Part shown: piece after piece, positions 1-8,382 of the stretch
Numbering within the stretch: the stretch's first letter is position 1
How the letters are laid out: each line of letters starts with the position of its first letter
NCBI RefSeq assembly: GCF_011927725.1
Contig: NZ_JAATJC010000001.1
Span: 248,001-312,000, forward strand
Direction of reading: 5' to 3'
Source of the DNA: Sphingomonas kaistensis
GTDB taxonomy: Bacteria; Pseudomonadota; Alphaproteobacteria; Sphingomonadales; Sphingomonadaceae
DNA: 64,000 nucleotides
Notes under the pieces: model-generated
What the model saw: the letters and a program-made list of their open reading frames with translations, nothing else
What the model was told of the DNA's origin: nothing
The model's database searches: none
Position numbers and translations under genes: made by a program

Positions 1-418
1 CGCGCAGGTTGGCCGACGACAGGCCGTTGGTGCCGCGCTGGGCGCCCGACACGACGTCGGAGTTGGATGCCAGATTGTCCGCGCCATTGCCGTTGGTGCT
101 GAGATAGCTGATCAGCTGCTCGGGATTGGAAATGCCTTCGCGGACCAGTTCCTGCGTGGTGATGATCTGCAGCGGCAGCGGGCTGTTGTTGGGATCGCGG
201 CGGATGCGCGAGCCGGTGACCACGATCTCGCCGGGCGCTTCGTCGGCGGTGCCGGCATTGGCCGGCGACACCGGTGTCTCCGCGCCGGTCGGGGTTGCCG
301 CCGGTTCGGTGGTGTTGCCGGTCGTGCTCTGCGCCACGGCCGGCGTGGCCAGAACCAGCGCAAGCGCCAGTGCGCTGCCCATCGACAGCATGGCTGCCCG
401 AGTCCCCCGTAGAACCAT
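1..418 (-). CDS. TonB-dependent outer-membrane receptor, N-terminal part (cut by window edge)
   Basis: The first 139 codons of an outer-membrane receptor that would import a ligand using TonB energy. The start ATG follows a strong AGGGGGG ribosome site about five bases upstream. An N-terminal signal peptide runs to about residue 31 (ALALVLATPAVAQ), followed by a Thr/Pro/Ala-rich linker. The plug domain then opens with a TonB-box-like stretch EIVVTGSRI and the motif RRDPNNSPLPLQIIT. The AQRGTNGLSSANLR stretch near the edge resembles the plug of the large Ser/Gly-rich TonB receptors common in sphingomonads. The ligand cannot be read from this part. The beta barrel lies outside the window. Confidence 0.85.
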   Translation of the reverse strand, partial: MVLRGTRAAMLSMGSALALALVLATPAVAQSTTGNTTEPAATPTGAETPVSPANAGTADEAPGEIVVTGSRIRRDPNNSPLPLQIITTQELVREGISNPEQLISYLSTNGNGADNLASNSDVVSGAQRGTNGLSSANLR

Positions 419-544
419 GATTTCCCCCCTTGCCCCGCTAATTTGTCGTTATGCGCGGGATAGGAGGCAAAGGGCGCGCCGCTTGCCAGTCTTTTCTTTG
501 TCACATGGCTGCTGGGGGCAGCCTTTTTGCACGACAGCCCCGGT

Positions 545-566
545 GCTGTTGCGGCGGCGCAACAGC
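545..566 (-). terminator. Stem-loop downstream of the D-Ala-D-Ala carboxypeptidase gene
   Basis: A perfect 9-base stem (GCTGTTGCG and its complement) with a 4-base loop lies just past the stop of the minus-strand carboxypeptidase gene. No T-run follows directly, so this is a possible weak or factor-assisted terminator only. Confidence 0.3.
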
Positions 567-574
567 CGTCCCGC

Positions 575-2023
575 TCAGCGGCTGGCGGCGACCAGTTCCA
601 GCGCACCGTCCATGATCGCGGTGGCGCGGACATCCTCGGGGACATCGCTGGCGAGGGCCGAGAAGACCAGGGTCTCGCCGCGCGCCGTCAGAAGGTAGCC
701 CGACACGGCGCTGGCGGCAGTCAGCGATCCGGTCTTCGCGAAGACCCGCCCCTTCAGCGCGCCACCGGCGAAGCGCCGTCCGAGCGTTCCGTCGATCCCG
801 CCGACCGGCAGGCTGGCCCGGAACGACGCGCCCCACGGCCGTCCCGCAGCCCACCGCAGCAGGGTCACCACGCCGCGTGGACTGACCCGGTTGTAGGGCG
901 ACATCCCCGACCCGTCGGCGAGCGTCGCCGCCCGCTCCGGCACGCCGGCACGGTCCAGCATCTCGCGCACCGCTTCCAGCCCACCGGCAACATCCGGCTT
1001 GGCCCGGGCCGCGCCCAGCCGGCGCAGCAGCAGCTCGGCATGAACGTTCTGGCTGACCTTGTTGATGGTGGCGATGTCCTCGCCCAGCGGACCCGGCTCC
1101 GCCCGGGCGACCTCCACCGGCTGCGCCTCGGCAAGCGCCGCGCCGCCGCCCGCGGGGCGATAGAGCGCCGCCGGCGCACCGCTTACGCGGACCCCGCGCT
1201 CCTGCAACATCCGGGTGAAGCGCCACGCCGCATAATGCGCAGGATCGTCGATCCCCAGCCGCAGCACCTCTTCCGCGGCGCCTGCAAGGATGGTCCCCGA
1301 CAGCCGGACCGTGCGGCTTCCCGGCAGGCGCGCGACCTCGAGCGCGGTCTTGCCCTCGGCCACCGTCACCGCTTCGTTCGCCACCGTCATATAGTCGCCG
1401 CCCGTCACCCGCGGCGGCTGGCCCGCGGCACCGGGCGCGATCCGCAACACGGCCTCGTTGCCGTCGATCATCAGTGCGCCAAGCGCGGTACCGGAGCGGG
1501 TCGGGATGTTGTTCCAGCTCATCCCGAAGCTCCACCGTTCATCCGCGAAGGCGCGGGAATCCCCGATCACCGCACCGACCCGGCGGGTGCGGGCGGCCAC
1601 CGCATCGGCCAGCGTCGCCAGGCAGTCAGTCGCGCAATTGGGGGCGCTTGACAGGCGGGCATCGCCGCGTCCTTCGAGGATCACGTCGGGCGCCTTGCCG
1701 CGCATTGGCCGAAGCAGCACCCGGGTCGCCCCATCCCGGTCCGGCTGGTCGATCCCCGCCAGCAGTTCGTAGGCGGCAATCGTCGTGAACAGCTTGGTGT
1801 TGGACGCCGGCACGAAGCGGCCGTCGGGGTTGAGGCTGACGATTTCCCGCCCGTCCAGCGTCGCCACCACCAGCCCGAACCGCACCCCCGGCCCTGCCTC
1901 GGCCAGCTTCGCCTCGACCTGCTGCTGCAGCGTTGCCGGCGCCTGCTGCTGCAGCGTTGCCGGCGCCTGCTGAGCGGCCGCCGGTGAGGCCGTCAGCAGC
2001 GCGGCAAGCAGCAGCGCCCTCAC
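575..2023 (-). CDS. dacB: D-alanyl-D-alanine carboxypeptidase/endopeptidase, PBP4 (S13) family
   Basis: A 482-residue periplasmic enzyme that trims peptidoglycan peptides. It has a signal peptide (residues 1-17, ending SPAAA), the active-site tetrad SNTK at about 74-77, an SQN motif in KVSQNVHAE in the second half, and the KTG box in AKTGSLTA near 430. This is the S13 order of motifs and the usual length. Family members often have SDN or SxN at the second motif, so SQN is acceptable. The start is GTG inside a GTGA overlap with the stop of the upstream peptidase gene, so the two are translationally coupled. Just after the signal peptide an 8-residue unit, APATLQQQ, is duplicated exactly. Confidence 0.9.
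   Translation of the reverse strand: MRALLLAALLTASPAAAQQAPATLQQQAPATLQQQVEAKLAEAGPGVRFGLVVATLDGREIVSLNPDGRFVPASNTKLFTTIAAYELLAGIDQPDRDGATRVLLRPMRGKAPDVILEGRGDARLSSAPNCATDCLATLADAVAARTRRVGAVIGDSRAFADERWSFGMSWNNIPTRSGTALGALMIDGNEAVLRIAPGAAGQPPRVTGGDYMTVANEAVTVAEGKTALEVARLPGSRTVRLSGTILAGAAEEVLRLGIDDPAHYAAWRFTRMLQERGVRVSGAPAALYRPAGGGAALAEAQPVEVARAEPGPLGEDIATINKVSQNVHAELLLRRLGAARAKPDVAGGLEAVREMLDRAGVPERAATLADGSGMSPYNRVSPRGVVTLLRWAAGRPWGASFRASLPVGGIDGTLGRRFAGGALKGRVFAKTGSLTAASAVSGYLLTARGETLVFSALASDVPEDVRATAIMDGALELVAASR
1918..1973 (-). repeat. 24-base in-frame tandem duplication in dacB
   Basis: Two exact 24-base units (1918-1941 and 1942-1965) plus a partial third copy encode the repeated octapeptide APATLQQQ directly after the signal peptide. 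It looks like replication slippage in a linker and should not affect the catalytic domain. Confidence 0.9.
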
Positions 2024-3432
2024 TTGGCCGCCCCTTCGCCGCCGCCCGCAAGCTGGCGCATCAGTCGCGGCCAGAAGTCGAACGCCTCGTACAGCGCCCG
2101 CTCGGGGATGCGCTCATTCAGGCCATGAACGCCCGCCACCTCGCCGCCGACCGTGAAGTCGGCGCTGAAGCCGTAGGTCGGGATTCCGCGCGCGCGGAAA
2201 TGCTTTCCGTCGGTGGCGCCCGGGGTCATGTAGGGGAAGATCGGAATGCCCTGCGCCTGCGGTGCAAGCGCCTGCTGGATGGCCGCGAACAGTGCCGGAT
2301 TGGCGGGCGAGGCCGGCGCTCCGAACGGCTCGCCGACGATCCGCCATTCGGCCGCCGCATTGCCGCCCAGCCCCGCCAGTGTCTGCCGCACCTCCTCGAT
2401 CTCGACCCCCGGAAAGATCCGGCAATTGATCGTCGCGGTGGCGCTTTGTGGAAGCGCGTTGTCGGCATGGCCGCCCTCCAGCAATGTCGGCACGCAGGTC
2501 GTGCGCACGGCATGGCCAAGGCGCGGCTCGCGCCCGATCTCGGCAAGCAGGGCGGGATCGTCCGGCTTCGCCTCCAGCGCCGCGACCTTGGCCTTCAGGC
2601 TCTCGCTCGCGCTGCTCGAAGCCGCGGCGTCGCGCAGCATGGAGCGGGTCAGGTCGCTGGCGACCAGCGGAAAGGTATAGCCGCGTACCCGGCCGAGCAC
2701 TTCGGCCAACTCGTAGATGGCATTATCGGCGCGCGGCCGGGCGCTGTGCCCGCCGGCGTTGCGGATGGTGACCGCGATGTTGGCGAAGGTCTTTTCCGCC
2801 ACCTGGATCGCGAACGAGGTCGGCTTGCCCGAGGCGTCCGCACGGCCGCCGCCGGAATCCGAGTTGATCGCATAGTCGGGCTTCAGCGCCGCCAGCCGTT
2901 CGGCCAGCACCATGCTCGACTTCATGTCGGTTTCCTCGTCTCCGGTGAAGCCGAGGATGAGGTCGCGGTCGGGGCGGAAGCCAGCCTTTTTCAGAGTGAT
3001 AAAAGCCGCCACCAGATGCGCGACGCCCAGCTTGTTGTCGCTCGTGCCGCGCCCGTAGAGGAAGCCGTCCGCCTCGTGCAGCTTGAAGGGGTCGCGCTCC
3101 CAGTCGGCGCGCTTGGCCTCGACCACGTCCATGTGGGCCAGGAACAGCAGCGGCGGCTTCGCCCCGGTGCCGCGATAGCGGACGATCAGCGATGCCGTCT
3201 CGCCGACCGGCACGATCTCGACGTCGCGCGCGGCAAATCCGGCCTGCCGCAGCCTCGCCGACAGCAGGCGCGCCATGCGCGGAACCTGGCCACGCCCCTT
3301 GACGGTGGGAATCTCGACGATGGACTTGAACAGGTCGTGGAGCAGTCGGCCGTCGGCGCTGTCGCGGGTCGCCGCCTGGGTTGGCGCGGCCACCGCCAAC
3401 AGGGCGAGAGCGCCGAGGAATCGCATCAACAT
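2020..3432 (-). CDS. Secreted M20-family metallopeptidase
   Basis: A zinc peptidase of the M20/M25/M40 group, about 470 residues, exported by a signal peptide (MRFLGALALLAVAAPTQA). Metal-site motifs are present in order: AHMDVV (first His and Asp), GRGTSDNK (bridging Asp), GDEETD (catalytic and ligand Glu) and a C-terminal VHGLNE supplying the last His. The dimerisation-domain signature GGHSARP is also present. The start at 3432 or 3426 is preferred over an upstream ATG at 3462 because it begins directly with the signal peptide. It overlaps the start of the carboxypeptidase gene (GTGA), so both probably serve periplasmic peptide or cell-wall peptide turnover. The substrate is not predictable. 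Confidence 0.85.
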   Translation of the reverse strand: MLMRFLGALALLAVAAPTQAATRDSADGRLLHDLFKSIVEIPTVKGRGQVPRMARLLSARLRQAGFAARDVEIVPVGETASLIVRYRGTGAKPPLLFLAHMDVVEAKRADWERDPFKLHEADGFLYGRGTSDNKLGVAHLVAAFITLKKAGFRPDRDLILGFTGDEETDMKSSMVLAERLAALKPDYAINSDSGGGRADASGKPTSFAIQVAEKTFANIAVTIRNAGGHSARPRADNAIYELAEVLGRVRGYTFPLVASDLTRSMLRDAAASSSASESLKAKVAALEAKPDDPALLAEIGREPRLGHAVRTTCVPTLLEGGHADNALPQSATATINCRIFPGVEIEEVRQTLAGLGGNAAAEWRIVGEPFGAPASPANPALFAAIQQALAPQAQGIPIFPYMTPGATDGKHFRARGIPTYGFSADFTVGGEVAGVHGLNERIPERALYEAFDFWPRLMRQLAGGGEGAAK

Positions 3433-3488
3433 GAGGCCACCAAAGCAGCAGCGCGGGGGCAAAGTCCACCTCGCGCAGGGCTCCGACC

Positions 3489-4406
3489 TCAGCGCATGTA
3501 ATCGAGCAGGCTCAGCTTCGACAGCCGCGAGAAGACCGTGTAGCTCGCCTCCAGCGTGGTCTGGCGCTGGACCAGCTGGCTGGCGACTTCGGCCAGGTCG
3601 GCGTCCTCGTTCCTGGACACCAGCCGCTCGACGATCAGGGTCCGCTCGGCGGCGCGGGTGGTCAGACCCTCGACCTGCGCCTGGCGCCGACCGTTCTCGG
3701 CATGGACCGCGCGCAGGGTCGTCAGCCCGTCGTTGATCTGGCCGATCGCCTGGCTCATCGCGCTCGTCTGCGCCGCGGTCGGGGTGAGCCCGATGGTTCC
3801 CGCCTCGGCCAGGGTCCGGAACGCTTCGAACAGCTTGGAGCCCATCTCGCTTGCGGTCGCGCCGTAGGTGACGTCCAGCCCGTCGGCGACGCGCGCTTCC
3901 GCCATCACCGCATCGTTGCGAAAGGCGTTGGCGGTCGGCACTCCGGCGCAGGAGGCAAGCGTCGGCGGCGCGAACGGCGCGGTGGTGGTCTGTGATCCGG
4001 CGAACAGAAACTGCCCGGCCTCGTCGCTGTTGAGGCCGGTGCGGAACCGCTGGAAAGCTTCCTCCACCACTTCCTGCAGCCCATCGGCGCGGCCGGTCCC
4101 GACCGCCGACAACAGCCCGTCGCGCAGCTTGCCGAGCGATTCAACGATGCCATCCATCTGCGTGTCCATGATCGACAGCGTGGTGCCGATGCGGTTGCCG
4201 ACCGCGGCATGGGCCTCCTGCCGGGCAAGCAGGGTGCGGGCCGACAGGTTGCGCATGGTTTCGATGCCGAGGCTTGCGAAATCGGGCGCCTTCTTGCCGG
4301 TCGCCATCTGCTGCTGCACCTCGGCCAGCTTGCGCTGCGACACCGAAATGCTTTCGAACAGCGTGCGCTGCATCGGCACGCTGGCCACCCGGTTGAACCC
4401 GCTCAT
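3489..4406 (-). CDS. flgL: Flagellar hook-filament junction protein FlgL (HAP3)
   Basis: A 305-residue flagellin-like protein that joins the hook to the filament. The N-terminal coiled-coil region (QRTLFESISVSQRKLAEVQQ, then MATGKK and FASLG) and the C-terminal helix (QRQTTLEASYTVFSRLSKLS) match the D0/D1 ends of FlgL. The middle variable domain is short. The start overlaps the flgK stop by four bases (ATGA). It is the last gene of a minus-strand flgE-flgK-flgL run, the usual hook and junction gene order. Confidence 0.9.
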   Translation of the reverse strand: MSGFNRVASVPMQRTLFESISVSQRKLAEVQQQMATGKKAPDFASLGIETMRNLSARTLLARQEAHAAVGNRIGTTLSIMDTQMDGIVESLGKLRDGLLSAVGTGRADGLQEVVEEAFQRFRTGLNSDEAGQFLFAGSQTTTAPFAPPTLASCAGVPTANAFRNDAVMAEARVADGLDVTYGATASEMGSKLFEAFRTLAEAGTIGLTPTAAQTSAMSQAIGQINDGLTTLRAVHAENGRRQAQVEGLTTRAAERTLIVERLVSRNEDADLAEVASQLVQRQTTLEASYTVFSRLSKLSLLDYMR

Positions 4407-6496
4407 CGTCCCACCATTCCGATCAGAGTGTCGTACATCTGCGTCGCCGTGGTCATGATCCGCGCCGCCGCCGAATAGCTGTTCTGCAGGGTGACGAGGC
4501 TGGCCAGTTCCTCGTCGATATTGACTCCCGAATAGCTGTCGCGGCGGTTGACCGCGTCGGAGCGCCGCCCTTCCATGTCGGCCAGCCGGTCCTTGGCCCC
4601 GGCGGCATCGAGCCCGGTCTGGCCGAGCACGAAGCTGGCGTAGCTTTCCATTGCCGACACGCGCCCGCGGCCAAGGTCGACCTCCGCCCGAAGCTGATCG
4701 ACAAAGGCATTGGCGCCGCGGCTGTCGCCCGGGCCGATGGCCTTGGTCCCGACCGCCGCGGCGATGTTCAGCCGGGCCAGCGGCAAGGCTCGCCCCGAGG
4801 CGGCGATGTCGGGCCGCAGCTTGGCGCCCTCCAGCCCGGTTTCCCGGCCCGACGGCAGCAGCAGCGAGGACAAGGAGCGATCGGTGCCGAACCGGCTGGT
4901 GGTGTCGGACACCACCGACAGGCTGGCGGTGGGCAGGTTGGCGACCGGCGTGAAGGCAAGCCGCCCGCGCCCGTCTAGCGCCACGCTTCCGAACGCGCTG
5001 AGCGTCCCTGCATTGAGCGCGGTGATGAGGTCGCCGAACGATCCCCCGGCCGCCGGCGCCACGCTGTCCTGCGCCAGCACCCGGCCATCGGGCCCGCGCA
5101 GCACGAACTCGACTGTCTGGGGCGGCGCACAGCCATGCGGGTCGCCCGGCGCGAAACCGGCCGGGCCATAGCTGCGCGTCCCGCTGATCAGATCGTTGAG
5201 GCCGAACTGCTGGGCAAAGCCCATGCCCACGCGGCTGCTCGGAGCGTCGGGGTCCTGCGCCACCGCGACGCCGAGGCTGCCCGATCCCTGGATGGTCAGC
5301 CGCCCGCCCGAAAAGCTGGCGGTGGCGGTGCCGCCAAGCCCGGCGTTGATCGCGTTCACCGCATCCTGGATGGTGGCGCTCGGCCCCAGCGCGTCGAAGT
5401 CGAGGATGAAGCTAGCTGCAAGAGTCCCGTCGGGCTGCAGGGAGGCGATCACCGCCCGCCCGGTGAAGCCCAGCCGGTCGCTCGCCGCAAAGCCCGTCTG
5501 CGCGCCTTCCAGCTTGCCTGGCGCAGGAACGGTGGTTCCGGCATTGCTGACCGCATTGAGGCTTTCGGCGAGGCCTCCGAACAGGCTTCCGACTTCCTCG
5601 GCGAAGGCCGGCAAGCGGCGGTCGCGCAAGTCCATCAGTCCGCCGAGGCGCCCGCCGGCGGCCGAAGAATCCAGCTCTTCGCCGGTCTCGGCCCCGACGC
5701 TTCCGTCGGCATTCACGAAGCGCAGCTTGATCGCGGGGTAGAGCGGCTGCAGCGACCCGTCGCTGGGCGGATAGTCGAGCAGCCGCAAACGCCGGTCGAG
5801 CAGGGTCGCCCCGCCCGCGGTGTCGATGGTCAGCCGCCCGTCCTCGCCTTCGCGTACCTCGATCTTGATCAGCCCGGCCAGCTCCTCGACCGCGCTCATC
5901 CGCTGGTCGATTGCGCCGTTGCTGGCGCGCCCGCCTGCCGCCTGCCGCGCGACGCTGTCGTTGAGGCCGTCGATCCGCCGCAGCAGCGTGTTGACCGTGT
6001 CGACCGTGTAGCTGAGCTCGCGCTCGGCATCGATGCGGAGCGCGGCGACGTCGCTGTCGAGGGTCTGGAGCGCGGTCAGCGCCTGGCCCACCGCTCCGAC
6101 GAACCCGCGCACGGTCGGTTCGCTTGCCGCCGCGCCGGTCATCGCTACCGCCGCCGCACCGACCGCGTCGAGCCGCGCCGGCAATCCGCTGTCGTCTCCC
6201 GGCGCCCCGAGCAACGCCTGCAGGCGGTCGAGCGAGTTCGCCACCGCTTCGGCCTGTCCCCAGTCGCTGGCGCGGCGATAGACGGTGGATTCAAGAAAGC
6301 GGTCGGCGACCCGCACCGCTTCCATCGCCCGGACGCCGCTGACCTGGCCGGCGGTGACCCCGGTTTGCAGTGGCACCCGTTCGCGGGCGTAGCCGGGGGT
6401 GTTGACGTTGGCGATGTTGTTCGACGCCGAACGCAGTCCCGCCTGGGCCGCGTTCAGCCCCGACAGGGCAGATCCGAGGATGTCGGAAAGACTCAT
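4403..6496 (-). CDS. flgK: Flagellar hook-associated protein FlgK (HAP1)
   Basis: A 697-residue hook cap-side junction protein, longer than the roughly 550 residues of enterobacterial FlgK because of an expanded central domain (about 330-560). The N-terminus carries the rod/hook signature SNNIANVNTPGYAR (about 26-39). The C-terminal helix (LVTLQNSYSAAARIMTTATQ) is the matching D0 partner. It begins 14 bases after the flgE stop and overlaps flgL, so the three are almost certainly co-transcribed. Confidence 0.92.
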   Translation of the reverse strand: MSLSDILGSALSGLNAAQAGLRSASNNIANVNTPGYARERVPLQTGVTAGQVSGVRAMEAVRVADRFLESTVYRRASDWGQAEAVANSLDRLQALLGAPGDDSGLPARLDAVGAAAVAMTGAAASEPTVRGFVGAVGQALTALQTLDSDVAALRIDAERELSYTVDTVNTLLRRIDGLNDSVARQAAGGRASNGAIDQRMSAVEELAGLIKIEVREGEDGRLTIDTAGGATLLDRRLRLLDYPPSDGSLQPLYPAIKLRFVNADGSVGAETGEELDSSAAGGRLGGLMDLRDRRLPAFAEEVGSLFGGLAESLNAVSNAGTTVPAPGKLEGAQTGFAASDRLGFTGRAVIASLQPDGTLAASFILDFDALGPSATIQDAVNAINAGLGGTATASFSGGRLTIQGSGSLGVAVAQDPDAPSSRVGMGFAQQFGLNDLISGTRSYGPAGFAPGDPHGCAPPQTVEFVLRGPDGRVLAQDSVAPAAGGSFGDLITALNAGTLSAFGSVALDGRGRLAFTPVANLPTASLSVVSDTTSRFGTDRSLSSLLLPSGRETGLEGAKLRPDIAASGRALPLARLNIAAAVGTKAIGPGDSRGANAFVDQLRAEVDLGRGRVSAMESYASFVLGQTGLDAAGAKDRLADMEGRRSDAVNRRDSYSGVNIDEELASLVTLQNSYSAAARIMTTATQMYDTLIGMVGR

Positions 6497-6510
6497 CGCC
6501 TACGCTTTCC

Positions 6511-7809
6511 TCACCGCTTCAGGTTGGACAGTTCCTGCAGCATGTCGTCGACCGTGGTGATGATCTTCGACGACGCGCTGTAGGCCCGCTGGAAGCGGAT
6601 CATGTTGGTGAACTCGCTGGCCAGATCGACGTTCGACCCTTCCAGCGACGAACTGGAGATCATGCCCGATCCGAGCGAACCCGGCGGATTGATCGCCACC
6701 GCCCCGCTCGCGCTCGACAGGCCGAAGGCATTGCCGTTCAGCCGGGTCAGGCCATCGGGATTGAGGAAGGTCGCGACCGGCAGCTGGAACACCTTTCGTG
6801 CCGTCCCGTCGTCGAAGATCGCGCTGACCACGCCTTTCTCGTCGACCTCGATCGAGGCAAGGTTGCCGAGCACGCCGCCGTCGACGCTGGAGCTGATCAC
6901 CGCGCTTGCGCCGCTGAACTGGATCAGCCCGTCGAGCTTGCCGTCCGAACCGAGCTGGAGGTCAATCGGCTGGGCGCCGGCGCCATTGGTCCAGGTCGGG
7001 GTCAGATCCGCGAACAGCGGGGCCGACGACCCGGCGAGGTAGAGGCTGCCGTCGGGATTGAACTTCACCGTGCCGCTCGCCAGCAGGCCGTCGGTCGCAG
7101 TGACGTCGGTTGCCGGAACCGCGAAGATCTCGGCCTGCCACTCGTTCGGCGCGGTCTTGACGAAGCCCATGCTGATCCGGTGCGCCGACCCTTGCGCGTC
7201 ATAGATATCGAAGCTGCGCTGGAACTGCGGTGTCACCGTCCCGGTCGCGAGGTCGCCGGCGGTATAGGCACCGGCCAGCACGGGCGCGTCGGACTGGAGG
7301 TTGGCACGCAGCTGCAGCCGCGAGGTCGCGCTGGCCGAGCCGGTCAGGTCGCTGACCCGCACCGCCTGCAGGGAGTCGAGCCCGGTGTCGGTGAAGTTGC
7401 CGGTGGAATCGAGCCGCCAGCCCTGCAGGTAATAGCCGCTGGTGTTGCGCAGGAAGCCCTGCACGTCGGGCTTGAAGGCACCGGCGCGGGTGAACGCCAC
7501 GTCGCTGTCCCCGCCCGTCCCAGTGCGGACCACGAAGAAGCCGGCGCCGTCAATCGCCAGGTCGGTCTGGCTGCTGCTCGCCTGCAACAGGCCCCGCTTG
7601 CTGATCAGCGCCTGCGGGGACGCCGCGACCCCGCCGGCCGAGTAAGACGATTTCATGCCGCCCGACGTCACCAGGGTGCGGAACTCGGTCGACACCCCCT
7701 TGTAGCCGATGGTGTTGATGTTGGTGATGTTGTCGGCAACCCCCGCCATGGCGGAGGATTGGGCACCAAGGCCGGACGCACCGGCGTAAAGGGCGGAATA
7801 AAGGCTCAA
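6511..7809 (-). CDS. flgE: Flagellar hook protein FlgE
   Basis: A 432-residue hook subunit. N-terminal motif NITNINTIGYKG and the AIDGAGFFVV segment near residue 85 are typical of FlgE. The C-terminus has the FlgE/FlgG ending EFTNMIRFQRAYSASSK and ITTVDDMLQE. It leads the minus-strand hook operon and is divergent from flbT, with a 168-base promoter region between them that contains a palindrome at 7895-7909. FlgD and other hook-assembly genes are not in the window. Confidence 0.93.
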   Translation of the reverse strand: MSLYSALYAGASGLGAQSSAMAGVADNITNINTIGYKGVSTEFRTLVTSGGMKSSYSAGGVAASPQALISKRGLLQASSSQTDLAIDGAGFFVVRTGTGGDSDVAFTRAGAFKPDVQGFLRNTSGYYLQGWRLDSTGNFTDTGLDSLQAVRVSDLTGSASATSRLQLRANLQSDAPVLAGAYTAGDLATGTVTPQFQRSFDIYDAQGSAHRISMGFVKTAPNEWQAEIFAVPATDVTATDGLLASGTVKFNPDGSLYLAGSSAPLFADLTPTWTNGAGAQPIDLQLGSDGKLDGLIQFSGASAVISSSVDGGVLGNLASIEVDEKGVVSAIFDDGTARKVFQLPVATFLNPDGLTRLNGNAFGLSSASGAVAINPPGSLGSGMISSSSLEGSNVDLASEFTNMIRFQRAYSASSKIITTVDDMLQELSNLKR

Positions 7810-7894
7810 GGGTCGCTGGCTCCCGTGGTTCGGACTGGCCCGCTGCCGGTCCTTTGCTTGCTTTATAGAAGCGGTTCGACCGGCCGCCCGGACA

Positions 7895-7909
7895 CGGCAA
7901 GATTTGCCG
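7895..7909. promoter_or_regulatory. Palindrome in the flgE-flbT divergent promoter region
   Basis: A perfect inverted repeat, CGGCAA-GAT-TTGCCG, lies between the divergent flagellar operons. From memory it resembles the FlbD-binding ftr elements of Caulobacter flagellar promoters; that resemblance is not verified. The GG-to-GC spacing is wrong for a sigma-54 core promoter, so an activator or repressor site fits better. Confidence 0.45.
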
Positions 7910-7977
7910 CTCTGCGCTCCGTTCCGCCTTCCGGCCGTCTAGGATGAGGTCACAAGCAGGACAGTGGAGTTGCCTCG

Positions 7978-8382
7978 ATGACGCTCAGGATTTCCCTTCG
8001 CGACGGTGAAAAGGTGGTGATCAACGGGGCCGTCATCCGCGCCTCCGGCCGCACCGACCTTGCCATCGAAAGCAAGGTCACCATTCTTCGCGGACGCGAG
8101 ATCATGTCCCCGGCCGAAGCCACCACGCCGGCCCGCGCGCTCTATTTCCACACCATGATGGCCTATCTCGATCCGGACGGGCTGTCCCGCCATCACGCGG
8201 CAATCCTCGCTGCGCTGTGCGCGGTCGGGCGCCTGTCGCACGGTGAGACGGCCAGGGAAGCCATGGCCACCTTCGCCACCCGCGCCGCTTCGAGCGATTA
8301 CTATCGTGCGCTGGGCGAATGCCGAATCCTGATGCGGCTCGAACAGGAGGCGCTGGCCGACGTCGCGGAGGAAGCCGCCTGA
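7978..8382 (+). CDS. flbT: Flagellin-synthesis regulator FlbT
   Basis: A 134-residue protein of the FlbT family, which in alphaproteobacteria acts post-transcriptionally on flagellin mRNA. The N-terminus LRISLRDGEKVVINGAVIR is the family signature. The rest, including YFHTMMAYLDPDG and YYRALGECRILMRLEQEAL, fits the helical part. Its usual partner FlaF is not adjacent here and not in the window. It is the first gene of the plus-strand flagellar operon. Its stop sits inside a CTGA that seems to start fliI, so the two are probably translationally coupled. Confidence 0.85.
   Translation: MTLRISLRDGEKVVINGAVIRASGRTDLAIESKVTILRGREIMSPAEATTPARALYFHTMMAYLDPDGLSRHHAAILAALCAVGRLSHGETAREAMATFATRAASSDYYRALGECRILMRLEQEALADVAEEAA
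8367..8374 (+). promoter_or_regulatory. Ribosome binding site that points to a CTG start for fliI
   Basis: GGAGGAAG lies four bases before CTG 8379-8381, inside the end of flbT. No ATG, GTG or TTG occurs in the fliI frame close downstream, so this site supports initiation at CTG. Confidence 0.5.

Noticed and set aside
7890..7910. Sigma-54 promoter for flagellar genes
   Set aside because: GG and GC elements are 8 bases apart instead of 10; the site is better read as a palindromic operator.
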